Source: Streptomyces sp. STR69 (GTDB lineage Bacteria; Actinomycetota; Actinomycetes; Streptomycetales; Streptomycetaceae). From it: 64,000 bases of DNA. Below, one piece after another: positions 24,421 to 32,533 of this stretch (the stretch's first letter is position 1; each line of letters begins with the position of its first letter). The notes under the pieces are model-generated. The model saw only the letters and a program-made list of their open reading frames with translations, searched no databases and was not told the origin of the DNA. The stretch lies in NCBI RefSeq assembly GCF_024519455.1, contig NZ_JALJRY010000047.1, forward strand, positions 1-64,000, read 5' to 3'. The position numbers and the translations under genes were made by a program.

Positions 24421-25344
24421 TCACACGACGGGCAGCTCCGGGCGGACGAGCGTGCCCGACCGGCCGTGGACGATCTCGTACGCCGCGTCCAGGGCGCCGA
24501 TCGCGGCCAGTCCCCCGGTGTGTTCGACGAACCGTGCGGCGGCCTCGGCCTTGGGGCCCATCGAGCCCTCGGGGAAGCCGCCCCGGCGCAGATCGGCGGG
24601 GGTGGCGCCGAGGACGGGCTGCTGGTCGGGGGTGCCGTAGCCGGTGTAGACGCAGGGCACGTCGGTGAGGATGAGCAGGAAGTCGGCCTTGAGGTGCTCG
24701 GCGAGCAGGGCTGCTGTGAAGTCCTTGTCGATGACGGCCTCCGCCCCGGTGAGCGCGCCGGTGTCGGCGTCGGCGGTGACGGGCACGCCTCCGCCGCCTG
24801 CGCAGATGACGAGCGTGCCGCTGCCCAGCAGGTCGTGGATCGTGTCTGTCTCCAGGATCCGTTCGGGCGCCGGGGAGGGGACGACGCGGCGCCAGCCGGT
24901 GGTGTCGGTGGCGATGTGCCAGCCGCGTTCACGGGCGAGCGCGGACGCCACGTCGTAGGGGTACACCTGGCCGACGAACTTCGTGGGGTGCTCGAAGGCC
25001 GGGTCGTCGGGCCTGACGAGGGTGTGGGTGACCAGCGCGGCGATCCGGCGTCCGGGGAGGGCGTCGTGCAGAGTGCGGGCCAGCAGGGAGCCGATCATGC
25101 CCTGGGTCTGGGCGCCGAGGAGGTCGAGGGGGTAGGGGGCGCTGAGTGCCGGGTCGGCCGCGCTCTCGACGGCGAGGAGGCCGATCTGGGGGCCGTTGCC
25201 GTGGGTGATGACGATCTCGTGCTCGGTGGCGAGGGCGGCGATCGCGGTGGTCACCCGGTCGATGTTCGCCAACTGGACGGCGGCGTCGGGGTGTTCGCCG
25301 CGGTGCAGCAGGGCGTTGCCGCCCAGCGCGATGACGATGCGCAT
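24421..25344 (-). CDS. arcC: Carbamate kinase
   Basis: The 307-residue product has the amino-acid-kinase fold with carbamate-kinase landmarks: IALGGNALL at the N-terminus, ITHGNGPQIG, LDLLGAQTQGMIG, CAGGGGVPV, AVIDKDFTAALLAE, ILTDVPCVYTGYG and FPEGSMGPKAEAA. It transfers phosphate from carbamoyl phosphate to ADP, the ATP-forming last step of the arginine deiminase pathway. ATG 25344 lies three bases after the arcB stop. It is the last gene of arcDABC. Confidence 0.95.
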   Translation of the reverse strand: MRIVIALGGNALLHRGEHPDAAVQLANIDRVTTAIAALATEHEIVITHGNGPQIGLLAVESAADPALSAPYPLDLLGAQTQGMIGSLLARTLHDALPGRRIAALVTHTLVRPDDPAFEHPTKFVGQVYPYDVASALARERGWHIATDTTGWRRVVPSPAPERILETDTIHDLLGSGTLVICAGGGGVPVTADADTGALTGAEAVIDKDFTAALLAEHLKADFLLILTDVPCVYTGYGTPDQQPVLGATPADLRRGGFPEGSMGPKAEAAARFVEHTGGLAAIGALDAAYEIVHGRSGTLVRPELPVV

Positions 25345-25347
25345 GGC

Positions 25348-26349
25348 TCAGTCCTCCAGGGTGGCGACGAGTACGGCCTTGATGGTGTGCAGTCGGTTCT
25401 CCGCCTGGTCGAAGACGATCGAGGCGGGGGACGAGAACACGTCGTCGGTGACCTCCAGGCCGTCCAGTCCGTAGGTGTCGAAGAGGTCCTGGCCGAGGTG
25501 GGTGTGGCGGTCGTGCAGGGCCGGCAGGCAGTGCATGAACTGGACGTCCGGGTTTCCGGTGGCGGCCAGCGTCTTGTCGTTCACCTGGTACGGGAGGAGC
25601 AGTTCGATCCGCTTCCGCCAGGTGTCGGCGGGCTCGCCCATGGAGACCCAGACGTCGGTGTGCAGGAAGTCCGCGCCGTGTACGGCGGTCTCGACATCCT
25701 CGGTGAGAGTGATCCGGGCCCCGCTGCCCTCGGCCAACTCCCGGCAGGCGGCGACCAGTTCGGCCGCCGGCCACAAGGCCCCGGGGGCGGCGATGCGTAC
25801 GTCCATGCCGAGCAGGGCGCCCATCGACAGCAGCGAGTTGCCCATGTTGTTGCGGGCGTCGCCGAGGTAGCAGTAGCTGATGTCCGGCAGGGGTTTGGGG
25901 CTGTGCTCGTCCATGGTCAGGATGTCGCACAGGCTCTGGGTGGGGTGCGCGGTGTCGGTCAGGCCGTTGTAGACGGGGACGCCGGAGCGGGCGGCGAGTT
26001 CGGTGACGATCGACTGGGCGGAGCCGCGGTACTCGATGCCGTCGAACATCCGGCCCAGCACCCGGGCGGTGTCGGCGATGGACTCCTTGCTGCCGACGTG
26101 GGTGTCGCCGGGGCCGAGGTAGGTGGTGCGGGCGCCCTGGTCGGCGGCGGCGACCTCGAAGGCGCAGCGGGTGCGGGTGGAGGTCTTCTCGAAGATCAGC
26201 GCGAGGTTCTTGCCGGTCAGCCGGGGCTGTTCGGTGCCGGCGCGCTTGGCCGCCTTGAGGTCGGCGGCGAGGTCGAGGAGGTGGTGGATCTCGGTGGCGG
26301 TGTGGTCGAGTTCGCTCAGGTAGGAACGGCCTCGCAGGTCGACGGTCAT
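25348..26349 (-). CDS. arcB: Catabolic ornithine carbamoyltransferase
   Basis: The 333-residue product has EKTSTRTRCAFEVA (carbamoyl-phosphate site), HPTQSLCD, the Asp-rich YLGDARNNMGNSL and FMHCLPALHD (HCLP motif), all diagnostic for ornithine carbamoyltransferase. It cleaves citrulline to ornithine and carbamoyl phosphate when acting in this operon. ATG 26349 has AAGGGGA eight bases upstream. Placement between arcA and arcC argues for the catabolic role rather than arginine synthesis. Confidence 0.94.
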   Translation of the reverse strand: MTVDLRGRSYLSELDHTATEIHHLLDLAADLKAAKRAGTEQPRLTGKNLALIFEKTSTRTRCAFEVAAADQGARTTYLGPGDTHVGSKESIADTARVLGRMFDGIEYRGSAQSIVTELAARSGVPVYNGLTDTAHPTQSLCDILTMDEHSPKPLPDISYCYLGDARNNMGNSLLSMGALLGMDVRIAAPGALWPAAELVAACRELAEGSGARITLTEDVETAVHGADFLHTDVWVSMGEPADTWRKRIELLLPYQVNDKTLAATGNPDVQFMHCLPALHDRHTHLGQDLFDTYGLDGLEVTDDVFSSPASIVFDQAENRLHTIKAVLVATLED

Positions 26350-26369
26350 GGTGAAGTCCCCTTGCTGGG

Positions 26370-27590
26370 TCAGGCGGCCGGGTCGCGTTCGAGGGGGCAG
26401 CTCATGCAGCGCGGTCCGCCCCGGCCGCGGCCGAGTTCGGCGCCGGCGATGGTGACGATCTCGATGCCCTGCTTGCGGAGGTAGGTGTTGGTGGTGACGT
26501 TGCGCTCGTAGCCGACGACCACGCCGGGGGCGAGGGCGAGGAAGTTGCTGCCGTCGTCCCACTGCTCGCGCTCGGCGCTGCGGATGTCCTGCGGCGCGGA
26601 CAGCATCCGGACCTTATCCAGGTCGAGGGCCTCGGCCAGGGCGCCGGCCAGGTCGGAGTTCGGGGTGACCTCGAAGCCGGTCTCGCGGGCGTCGCTGGGC
26701 GTGAGCGTCCAGGAGCGGAGGGAGTCCGCGAGGCCCGGGTAGATGGTGAAGGCGTCGCGGTCGACCATGGTGAGCACGGTGTCGAGGTGCATGTAGGCCC
26801 GGGCGGCGGGGAGTTGGACGGCGAGCACTCGGTTCGCCGTGCCGGTGGCGAAGAGCCGGGAGGCCAGGTTCTCCACGGCCTGGGCGGTGGTGCGCTCCCC
26901 CATGCCGACCATGACGGCACCGTTGCCGAGGACGTGGACGTCGCCGCCCTCCAGGGTGCCGACCGCGCCGTCGAGGAGCGGTGTGGTGACCGTGCCGGAG
27001 AACATCGGGTGGAAGCGGTAGATGGTCTCGGCGTGCAGGCTTTCGCGGCGCCGGGCGAGCTTGGCCATCGGGTTGACCGACAGACGGTCGTACATCCAGC
27101 AGGAGTTGTCGCGCGGGAAGAGGTGGTTGGGGAGCGGTGTGAGTGCGAAGTCCTCGGCGTCGAGGGTGTTCCAGACCAGGCTGTGCGGGGTGGGGAGCGT
27201 CAGGTCGCTCTTGAGGATGCCGCCGATGAGGTGGCCGGCGAGCGTCTCTCCGTCGAGGTCGATGCACAGCTCCCGCAGGGGGTCGATCAGTGCCGGGCCG
27301 ACGGTGGCCGGGGTGACGACCCGCTCCAGCAGCCAGTCACGGGCTTCGGGATCGGCGAGGGTCTGGGCGAGCAGGTCGGCGAAGTAGTGGACGCGGGCGC
27401 CGTGGTCGCGCAGAACCTGGGCGAAGGCGTCGTGTTCCTCGCGGGCTCGCTTGGCCCACAGGATGTCGTCGAAGAGCAGGGCGTCGACGTTGCGCGGGGT
27501 CAGCCGGGAGAGCTCCAGGCCGGGGCGGTGCAGGATCACCTGGCGGAGGCGGCCGACCTCGGAGTCGACGTGGAAGGCGGTGGCGTTCAT
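26370..27590 (-). CDS. arcA: Arginine deiminase
   Basis: The 406-residue product is full length. It begins FHVDSEVGRLRQVILHRPG, carries FTRD-like FPRDNSCWMYD, EGGDVHVLG, and ends with RCMSCPLERDPAA, where Cys395 is the expected nucleophile. It hydrolyses arginine to citrulline and ammonia. ATG 27590 follows GAGGAGC. It lies second in arcDABC, 51 bases after arcD. Confidence 0.95.
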   Translation of the reverse strand: MNATAFHVDSEVGRLRQVILHRPGLELSRLTPRNVDALLFDDILWAKRAREEHDAFAQVLRDHGARVHYFADLLAQTLADPEARDWLLERVVTPATVGPALIDPLRELCIDLDGETLAGHLIGGILKSDLTLPTPHSLVWNTLDAEDFALTPLPNHLFPRDNSCWMYDRLSVNPMAKLARRRESLHAETIYRFHPMFSGTVTTPLLDGAVGTLEGGDVHVLGNGAVMVGMGERTTAQAVENLASRLFATGTANRVLAVQLPAARAYMHLDTVLTMVDRDAFTIYPGLADSLRSWTLTPSDARETGFEVTPNSDLAGALAEALDLDKVRMLSAPQDIRSAEREQWDDGSNFLALAPGVVVGYERNVTTNTYLRKQGIEIVTIAGAELGRGRGGPRCMSCPLERDPAA

Positions 27591-27641
27591 GGCGGGGCTG
27601 CTCCTCTGGTCGTACGGGTGGGTGCCTGGCGCGGGGCGCTG

Positions 27642-29117
27642 TCAATCGCGGTTGCGGAGGCGGTCGCGCCGGAGGCCACCGATGCGGCCGGTCGGTACCG
27701 CGCGGGAGATCCGCTTGACCGGCGGCGTCACGGTCTCGGGGGCCCGCCCCTCGGGGACGGCCGCCGGGGCCGGCTCCTCGCCGTACACGCCCTGGCCCCG
27801 CTTCAGCCACACGTACACCGGCAGGCCGAGCAGCAGGACGAACAGGCCGTAGTAGACGGTCTGGTAGCCGCTTCCCTGGATCGCCCAGTACGAGAAGACC
27901 ATCGCCAGGCCGGAGACCGTGATGTCGCGGGCCAGGCGTCGGCCGGCGATGCTCTCGCGTCCGCGCACCAGCAGCCAGTACAGCTGGGCGGCGGCGGAGA
28001 ACAGGTACGGGATCACGGCCGTGAGCACGCTCAGCAGCACGATCTTGGTGAAGACGTCGTCGAAGCGGGTGTAGCTGAAGATCGTGATCAGGGAGGCGAG
28101 GACGGTCGAGGCGACGATGCCGAAGACGGGGACGCCGTTCTCGCCGCGCAGCTTCGCGAAGGCGCCGGGGAAGAGTCCGTCGCGGGCGGCGGCGTACGGC
28201 ATCTCGGCGCAGAGCATGGTCCAGCCGTTGAGGGCGCCGATGCCGGAGACGATCGCGGCGACGGCGACCGTGTTGCCGGCCCAGGTGCCGCCGAGGATGT
28301 TGTTGGCGGCGTCGGTGAACGGGGCGGTGGAGACGCCGAGTTGACCGTGCGAGACGGTACCGAAGACCGCGAGGGTGCCCAGGATGTAGATGACGGCGCA
28401 GGCGAGGGTGCCGTAGACGGTGGCGCGCGGCACGTTGCGGCCCGGCTCGCGGACGCGCCCGGCGACCACCGAGGCGGCCTCCAGGCCGATGTAGCTGAAC
28501 AGGGCGATCGGCGCGGCGGCCGAGATCGCGCCCATCGCCGACTGGCCACTGGCGTTGAACGGACCGAAGTTGTGCGGGTCGATGAACAGCAGGCCGATGG
28601 TGGCCATGAAGAGCAGCGGGACGAACTTCAGCACGGTGGTGAACACCTGGAAGGCGCCCATGTTCCGTACGCCGGTGAGGTTGATCGCGGCGGGTATCCA
28701 GAGCCCGATCAGCGCGATGCCTATCGAGATCGCCGTCTTGTGGCCGGTGTTGACGAACACCTCGACATAGCCGACCCAGGCCACCACGATCGCGGCGTTC
28801 CCCGCCCAGGCGGTGATCCAGTACGACCAGGCGTTGAGGAATCCGGCGAACTCGCCGAAGGCCTCACGGGCGTAGACGTACGGTCCGCCGCTCCCCGGGA
28901 CGCGCTTCGACAGCGCCCCGAAGGTCACCGCCAGCGCGAGTGCGCCCAGCGTGACGACCCCGAACGCCACGAGCGCGATCGGGCCGTACGGCGCGAGGGC
29001 CGAGGGGAGCGCGAACACCCCGGTCCCGATGATGGTGCCGACCACGAGCGCGGTCGCACCGGAGAGGCCGAGTGCCGCTTTGGGAACCGCCCCCTCACTG
29101 CTTGGGGTCCTGGGCAT
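27642..29117 (-). CDS. arcD: APC-family amino-acid transporter, likely arginine/ornithine exchange
   Basis: The 491-residue membrane protein shows about twelve hydrophobic segments and the APC superfamily start GATALVVGTIIGTGVFALPSALA, plus the YIGLEAASVVAGRVREPGRNVPRA block after helix six. ATG 29117 follows AAGGAGC. Leading arcA, arcB and arcC on the same strand, it most likely swaps external arginine for ornithine. The sequence alone would also fit a general basic-amino-acid permease. The C-terminal about 40 residues are charged and cytoplasmic. Confidence 0.85.
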   Translation of the reverse strand: MPRTPSSEGAVPKAALGLSGATALVVGTIIGTGVFALPSALAPYGPIALVAFGVVTLGALALAVTFGALSKRVPGSGGPYVYAREAFGEFAGFLNAWSYWITAWAGNAAIVVAWVGYVEVFVNTGHKTAISIGIALIGLWIPAAINLTGVRNMGAFQVFTTVLKFVPLLFMATIGLLFIDPHNFGPFNASGQSAMGAISAAAPIALFSYIGLEAASVVAGRVREPGRNVPRATVYGTLACAVIYILGTLAVFGTVSHGQLGVSTAPFTDAANNILGGTWAGNTVAVAAIVSGIGALNGWTMLCAEMPYAAARDGLFPGAFAKLRGENGVPVFGIVASTVLASLITIFSYTRFDDVFTKIVLLSVLTAVIPYLFSAAAQLYWLLVRGRESIAGRRLARDITVSGLAMVFSYWAIQGSGYQTVYYGLFVLLLGLPVYVWLKRGQGVYGEEPAPAAVPEGRAPETVTPPVKRISRAVPTGRIGGLRRDRLRNRD

Positions 29118-29562
29118 GGTGGTGCTCCTTGCGCGGGTCACTGCAGGGGAATCGATCTGTGCCTGATCCTTCTCGGCGGCGGTGGTCCTGGTCAGTGGCC
29201 GAACATCCCCACCTGGGGCCATTGGTCCCGGCCGTCAGGTCCCGAACGGCCCACCGACGTGACGCGTGAACGGGCCTGCGGGGACGTCCGGTTCGATGTC
29301 CACGAGGCCCTGGAGACGGGCGGCGTCGAAGCCGGCCACGGACCGTGGGACCGGTGTGCCGCCCGCACCGGACCAGGCGTCAACTTCGGTACCGTTCAGG
29401 CCAGTTGTGGACCATCAACAGGTCCCGTCGTGGCGCTGTTCGGTCGTCGCAGATCAGTCCCGAAGAGACTCTCCTGCAGTGAGAGCCACGTGCGTACGGT
29501 CCCGGCACCGAGGCGGATCGGCAGCGGTCCGCCGTAGCCAACGGAACGCAAGGGGAGGCGCA
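29118..29562. other. Divergent promoter region arcD / Roadblock gene
   Basis: No gene is supported. The arcD side carries the paired block described at 29224-29253 and a further near-repeat GGCCGAACATCC at about 29199. The right part leads to the Roadblock gene. Confidence 0.5.
29224..29253. promoter_or_regulatory. GGGCCG-type box before arcDABC
   Basis: TGGTCCCGGCCGTC followed by CCCGAACGGCCC lies about 110-140 bases before arcD and matches the pfl box block by block with a shorter spacer. Confidence 0.6.
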
Positions 29563-29937
29563 GTGGCGAGTGTGGAAGTGTCGCTGAAGGAAATGACGGC
29601 CGGGATCGAGGGAGCGTTGGGGGCCGCGGTCGTCGACTACACCAGCGGAATGGCGCTGGGCACGCTGGGCGGCAGCAAGACCCTGGACCTGACGGTCGCC
29701 GCCGCCGGTAACACGGATGTGATCCGGGCCAAGGTGCGCACCATGGAGCAACTGGGCCTCAAGGGCCAGATCGAGGACATCCTGATCACGCTGGACAGCC
29801 AGTACCACCTGATCCGCCTGGTCACCGGCCGCAACGGCAACGGCCTGTTCCTGTACCTCGTGCTCGACAAGGCCCGCTCGAACCTGGCGATGGCCCGCCA
29901 CCAACTCAAACGCGTGGAAGGAGCGATCGAGATCTAG
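29563..29937 (+). CDS. Roadblock/LC7-domain protein
   Basis: The 124-residue product shows the Roadblock/LC7 alpha-beta fold: LKEMTAGIEGALGAAVVDYTSGMALGT, DLTVAAAGNTDVIRAK, EDILITLDSQYHLIRLV and FLYLVLDKARSNLAMARHQL. GTG 29563 follows GGGGAGG six bases upstream. In Streptomyces such proteins usually sit in conservon operons with a sensor kinase-like protein and a small GTPase; none is adjacent here, so this is a lone copy. Expected role is as a GTPase regulator or dimer module; the partner is unknown. Confidence 0.85.
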   Translation: MASVEVSLKEMTAGIEGALGAAVVDYTSGMALGTLGGSKTLDLTVAAAGNTDVIRAKVRTMEQLGLKGQIEDILITLDSQYHLIRLVTGRNGNGLFLYLVLDKARSNLAMARHQLKRVEGAIEI

Positions 29938-29970
29938 ACCGGACCGGCATGCGGGGACGACGCCTGCCCT

Positions 29971-30002
29971 TGATGTGAAGACCTCTTCAACTCATCACAT
30001 CA
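29971..30002. promoter_or_regulatory. Nested inverted repeat before ArsR gene
   Basis: TGATGTGA (29971-29978) and TCACATCA (29995-30002) form perfect 8-base arms, with an inner TGAAGA...TCTTCA repeat between them. It lies about 140 bases before the ArsR start in DNA otherwise very GC-rich. ArsR proteins bind such AT-containing inverted repeats, so autoregulation is likely. Confidence 0.55.
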
Positions 30003-30143
30003 GCATGGTCACAAGGTGCGCCCGTGCAGAGCCAAGGGCGTGAAGGATCGGCTTCCGAGGGCGGCCTGTGGCGTGACGCCGCCCTCGGAAGCCGCCACGT
30101 CCCGCGAGCCGCATTCCCACCATCCGGCAAGGAGCGAGCATCC

Positions 30144-30503
30144 ATGCAGGTCCCCCTCTACCAGGTCAAGGCGGATTTCTTCCGCATGCTCGGACACCCC
30201 GTACGCATCAGGGTGCTGGAACTCCTCCAGCACGGGCCGGTGTCCGTACGGGACCTGCTCGCCGACATCGAGATCGAGCCGTCCAGCCTGTCGCAGCAAC
30301 TGGCCGTCCTGCGCCGCTCCGGCATCGTCGTGTCCATGCGGGAGGGTTCCACGGTCCGCTACGCGCTGGCCGGCGGAGACGTCGCCGAACTCCTGCGCGC
30401 CGCGCGCCGCATCCTCACCGAACTCCTCACCGGACAGAACCAGATCCTCGCCGAACTCCAGCAGGCGGACACCCCGGAGCAACCGCTGCCGACATCTCGG
30501 TGA
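30144..30503 (+). CDS. ArsR-family winged-helix regulator
   Basis: The 119-residue product has the ArsR core: MLGHPVRIRVLELL, then a helix-turn-helix around VRDLLADIEIEPSSLSQQLAVLRRSGIV and the wing REGSTVRYAL. No Cys pair for metal binding is present, so it is a non-metal member. ATG 30144 follows AAGGAGC. It precedes oleate hydratase by 280 bases on the same strand and may regulate it. Confidence 0.88.
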   Translation: MQVPLYQVKADFFRMLGHPVRIRVLELLQHGPVSVRDLLADIEIEPSSLSQQLAVLRRSGIVVSMREGSTVRYALAGGDVAELLRAARRILTELLTGQNQILAELQQADTPEQPLPTSR

Positions 30504-30594
30504 CGTCCGGGACGTCAGCCGGCGCAAGGTCGCCGGGGAAGGGTTCCACGGGACCCCGCATCCGTCCCAGCCAGGGGCGCTCGGCAGGTGGGCA

Positions 30595-30608
30595 GGGACC
30601 TTCGGCCC
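30595..30608. promoter_or_regulatory. GGGCCG-type box before oleate hydratase gene
   Basis: GGGACCTTCGGCCC matches the island consensus GGGCCGNNCGGCCC at all but two positions and lies about 176 bases before ATG 30784. Confidence 0.5.
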
Positions 30609-30783
30609 CTGCCCTGGTCAACACCCCGCGAGTTGGCTTGGTGGCATGGCCGCCACGCTCACCCCGAGCAGCCCGGCGCCACCTCGCGCCCCACACCGGA
30701 GAACCACACCAGGTGTCTGTCGCGCAGGGCCCTGAACACTGTCGGCCGCCCGGACGACCCGGGCGGCAGAACGGAGGGACGTC

Positions 30784-32376
30784 ATGGCAGACGCTCCGCG
30801 CTCGTCCCACGCCTACCTCGTGGGCGGCGGCATCGCTTCCCTCGCGGCCGCCGCCTTCCTCGTCCGCGACGCCGACTACCCCGGCGAGCACATCCACGTC
30901 CTGGAGGAACTCCCCGTCGCCGGCGGCTCGATGGACGGCAGCGGCGAGCCCGCCGGGTACGTCACCCGCGGCGGACGGATGCTGGAGGAAGAGGCCTACA
31001 CCTGCCTGTGGAACCTCCTGGAGACGATCCCCACCCTCACCGACGAGACGGTCTCGGTACGCGAGGAGATCACCGAGTTCAACGCCAAGTGGCCCACCGA
31101 CGCCAAGGCCCGCCTGATCGGCCACGGCACCACGGTCCTGGACGCCGCCGACTACGGCCTCGACACCCGCGACCGCCTGGAGCTGACCCGTCTGCTGGTG
31201 CTGCCCGAAGCGGTCATCGGGGCGCGCAGGATCGAGGACTTCTTCTCCCCGCACTTCTTCGCCACCAACTTCTGGACGATGTGGCGCACCACGTTCGCCT
31301 TCCAGAACTGGCACAGCGCCATCGAGTTGAAGCGCTATCTCCTGCGCTTCATGCAGGAGTTCCCCCGCATGCACACCCTCACCGGCGTGCGCCGCACCCG
31401 CCTCAACCAGTACGACTCGATCATCCGGCCACTGCGCACCTGGCTTGAGGCCCGTGGCGTGGTCTTCGAGTACGGCGTGCGGGTCACCGACGTCGACTTC
31501 ACCACCGACGTGGACGGCGTACGGCGCGCACGACGCCTGCACCTCGAACGCGACGGGCACCCGGACACGTACGAACTCACCGCCGACGACTACGCGTTCC
31601 TCACCCTGGGCTCGATGACCGCCGACGCCGCCTACGGCAGCGACGACGCCGCGCCCGAACTGGTCCGCGACAAGCGGGACGGTGGCTGGCGGCTCTGGGA
31701 GACCCTCGCCGCCAAGGCAGACGACTTCGGCCGCCCCACAGCCTTCAACGGCAACGTGGACGAGGCCAAGTGGGAGTCCTTCAGCCTCACCCTGCGCGAC
31801 CCGCTCCTCCTGCACCGCATCGAGGAGCTGTCCGGCAACCTCCCCGGCACCGGCGCGCTGATGACGTTCAAGGACTCCAACTGGCTGATGTCCATTGTCG
31901 TGCCGCACGCCCCGCACTTCGACGGCCAGCCCGAGGACGTCTACACCCTGTGGGGCTACGGCCTGTTCACCGACCGCGACGGCGACTTCGTCGGCAAGCC
32001 GATGGCCGAGGCAACCGGCCGGGAGATCCTCACCGAACTCCTCGGCCACCTCGGCATGTCGGACATCGAGAAGGAGGTCGCGGCGACCACGACCGTGATC
32101 CCGGTGATGATGCCGTACATCACCAGCCAGTTCGCCCCGCGCACCACGCACGACCGCCCCCTGGTCATCCCGCGCGGCTCCGCCAACTTCGCCCTCCTGG
32201 GGCAGTTCACGGAGATCCCGGAGGACGTGGTCTTCACGGTCGAGTACTCCGTGCGCGGCGCGATGCACGCCGTCTACGGCCTGTTCGGCCTCGACGACCG
32301 CGAGATACCGGGCATTTACCACGCCCTGGCCGATCCGGCGACCGCCTTCGACGTGCTGAAGGCAGCGCTGGCGTAG
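30784..32376 (+). CDS. ohyA: Oleate hydratase (MCRA family, FAD-binding)
   Basis: The 530-residue product opens with a Rossmann FAD motif (VGGGIASLAAAAFLVRD), then GGSMDGSG, and family-typical EEEAYTCLWNLL, FFSPHFFATNFWTMWRTTFAFQNWHSA and RTTHDRPLVIPRGSANFALLGQF blocks. The family adds water across the cis-9 double bond of oleic or linoleic acid and acts at the membrane surface. ATG 30784 follows GGAGGG. A strong hairpin follows the stop. Its neighbours suggest stress-related lipid modification. Confidence 0.9.
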   Translation: MADAPRSSHAYLVGGGIASLAAAAFLVRDADYPGEHIHVLEELPVAGGSMDGSGEPAGYVTRGGRMLEEEAYTCLWNLLETIPTLTDETVSVREEITEFNAKWPTDAKARLIGHGTTVLDAADYGLDTRDRLELTRLLVLPEAVIGARRIEDFFSPHFFATNFWTMWRTTFAFQNWHSAIELKRYLLRFMQEFPRMHTLTGVRRTRLNQYDSIIRPLRTWLEARGVVFEYGVRVTDVDFTTDVDGVRRARRLHLERDGHPDTYELTADDYAFLTLGSMTADAAYGSDDAAPELVRDKRDGGWRLWETLAAKADDFGRPTAFNGNVDEAKWESFSLTLRDPLLLHRIEELSGNLPGTGALMTFKDSNWLMSIVVPHAPHFDGQPEDVYTLWGYGLFTDRDGDFVGKPMAEATGREILTELLGHLGMSDIEKEVAATTTVIPVMMPYITSQFAPRTTHDRPLVIPRGSANFALLGQFTEIPEDVVFTVEYSVRGAMHAVYGLFGLDDREIPGIYHALADPATAFDVLKAALA

Positions 32377-32399
32377 GGAGACCGGTTCCCCGGGGAAAG

Positions 32400-32432
32400 G
32401 GCCAACTGGCCTCGCATCGAGGCCAGTTGGCC
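32400..32432. terminator. Perfect hairpin after oleate hydratase gene
   Basis: GGCCAACTGGCCTCG at 32400-32414 and its exact complement at 32418-32432 form a 15-pair stem with a CAT loop, 24 bases after the stop. No U-tract follows, as usual in Streptomyces. Confidence 0.8.
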
Positions 32433-32533
32433 GGATCCCTCGCCCACCGCCGCGCCCCCACCATGGCGAGCGCGTCACCGGCCCGCTGCTGCGGGTGCCC
32501 CGGGGCGGGAGGCTCGACGAAGGGAACCGGATC

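Noticed and set aside
29385..29402. GGTACCGTTCAGG near the Roadblock promoter, similar to the GTAC element of the C1 locus
   Set aside because: Only one GTACC copy is present, without the five-base repetition, and the neighbouring genes are unrelated to C1 metabolism.
26787..29537. A plus-strand frame of about 900 codons opposite arcA and arcD
   Set aside because: It is an antisense shadow, low in hydrophobic domains and without conserved motifs.
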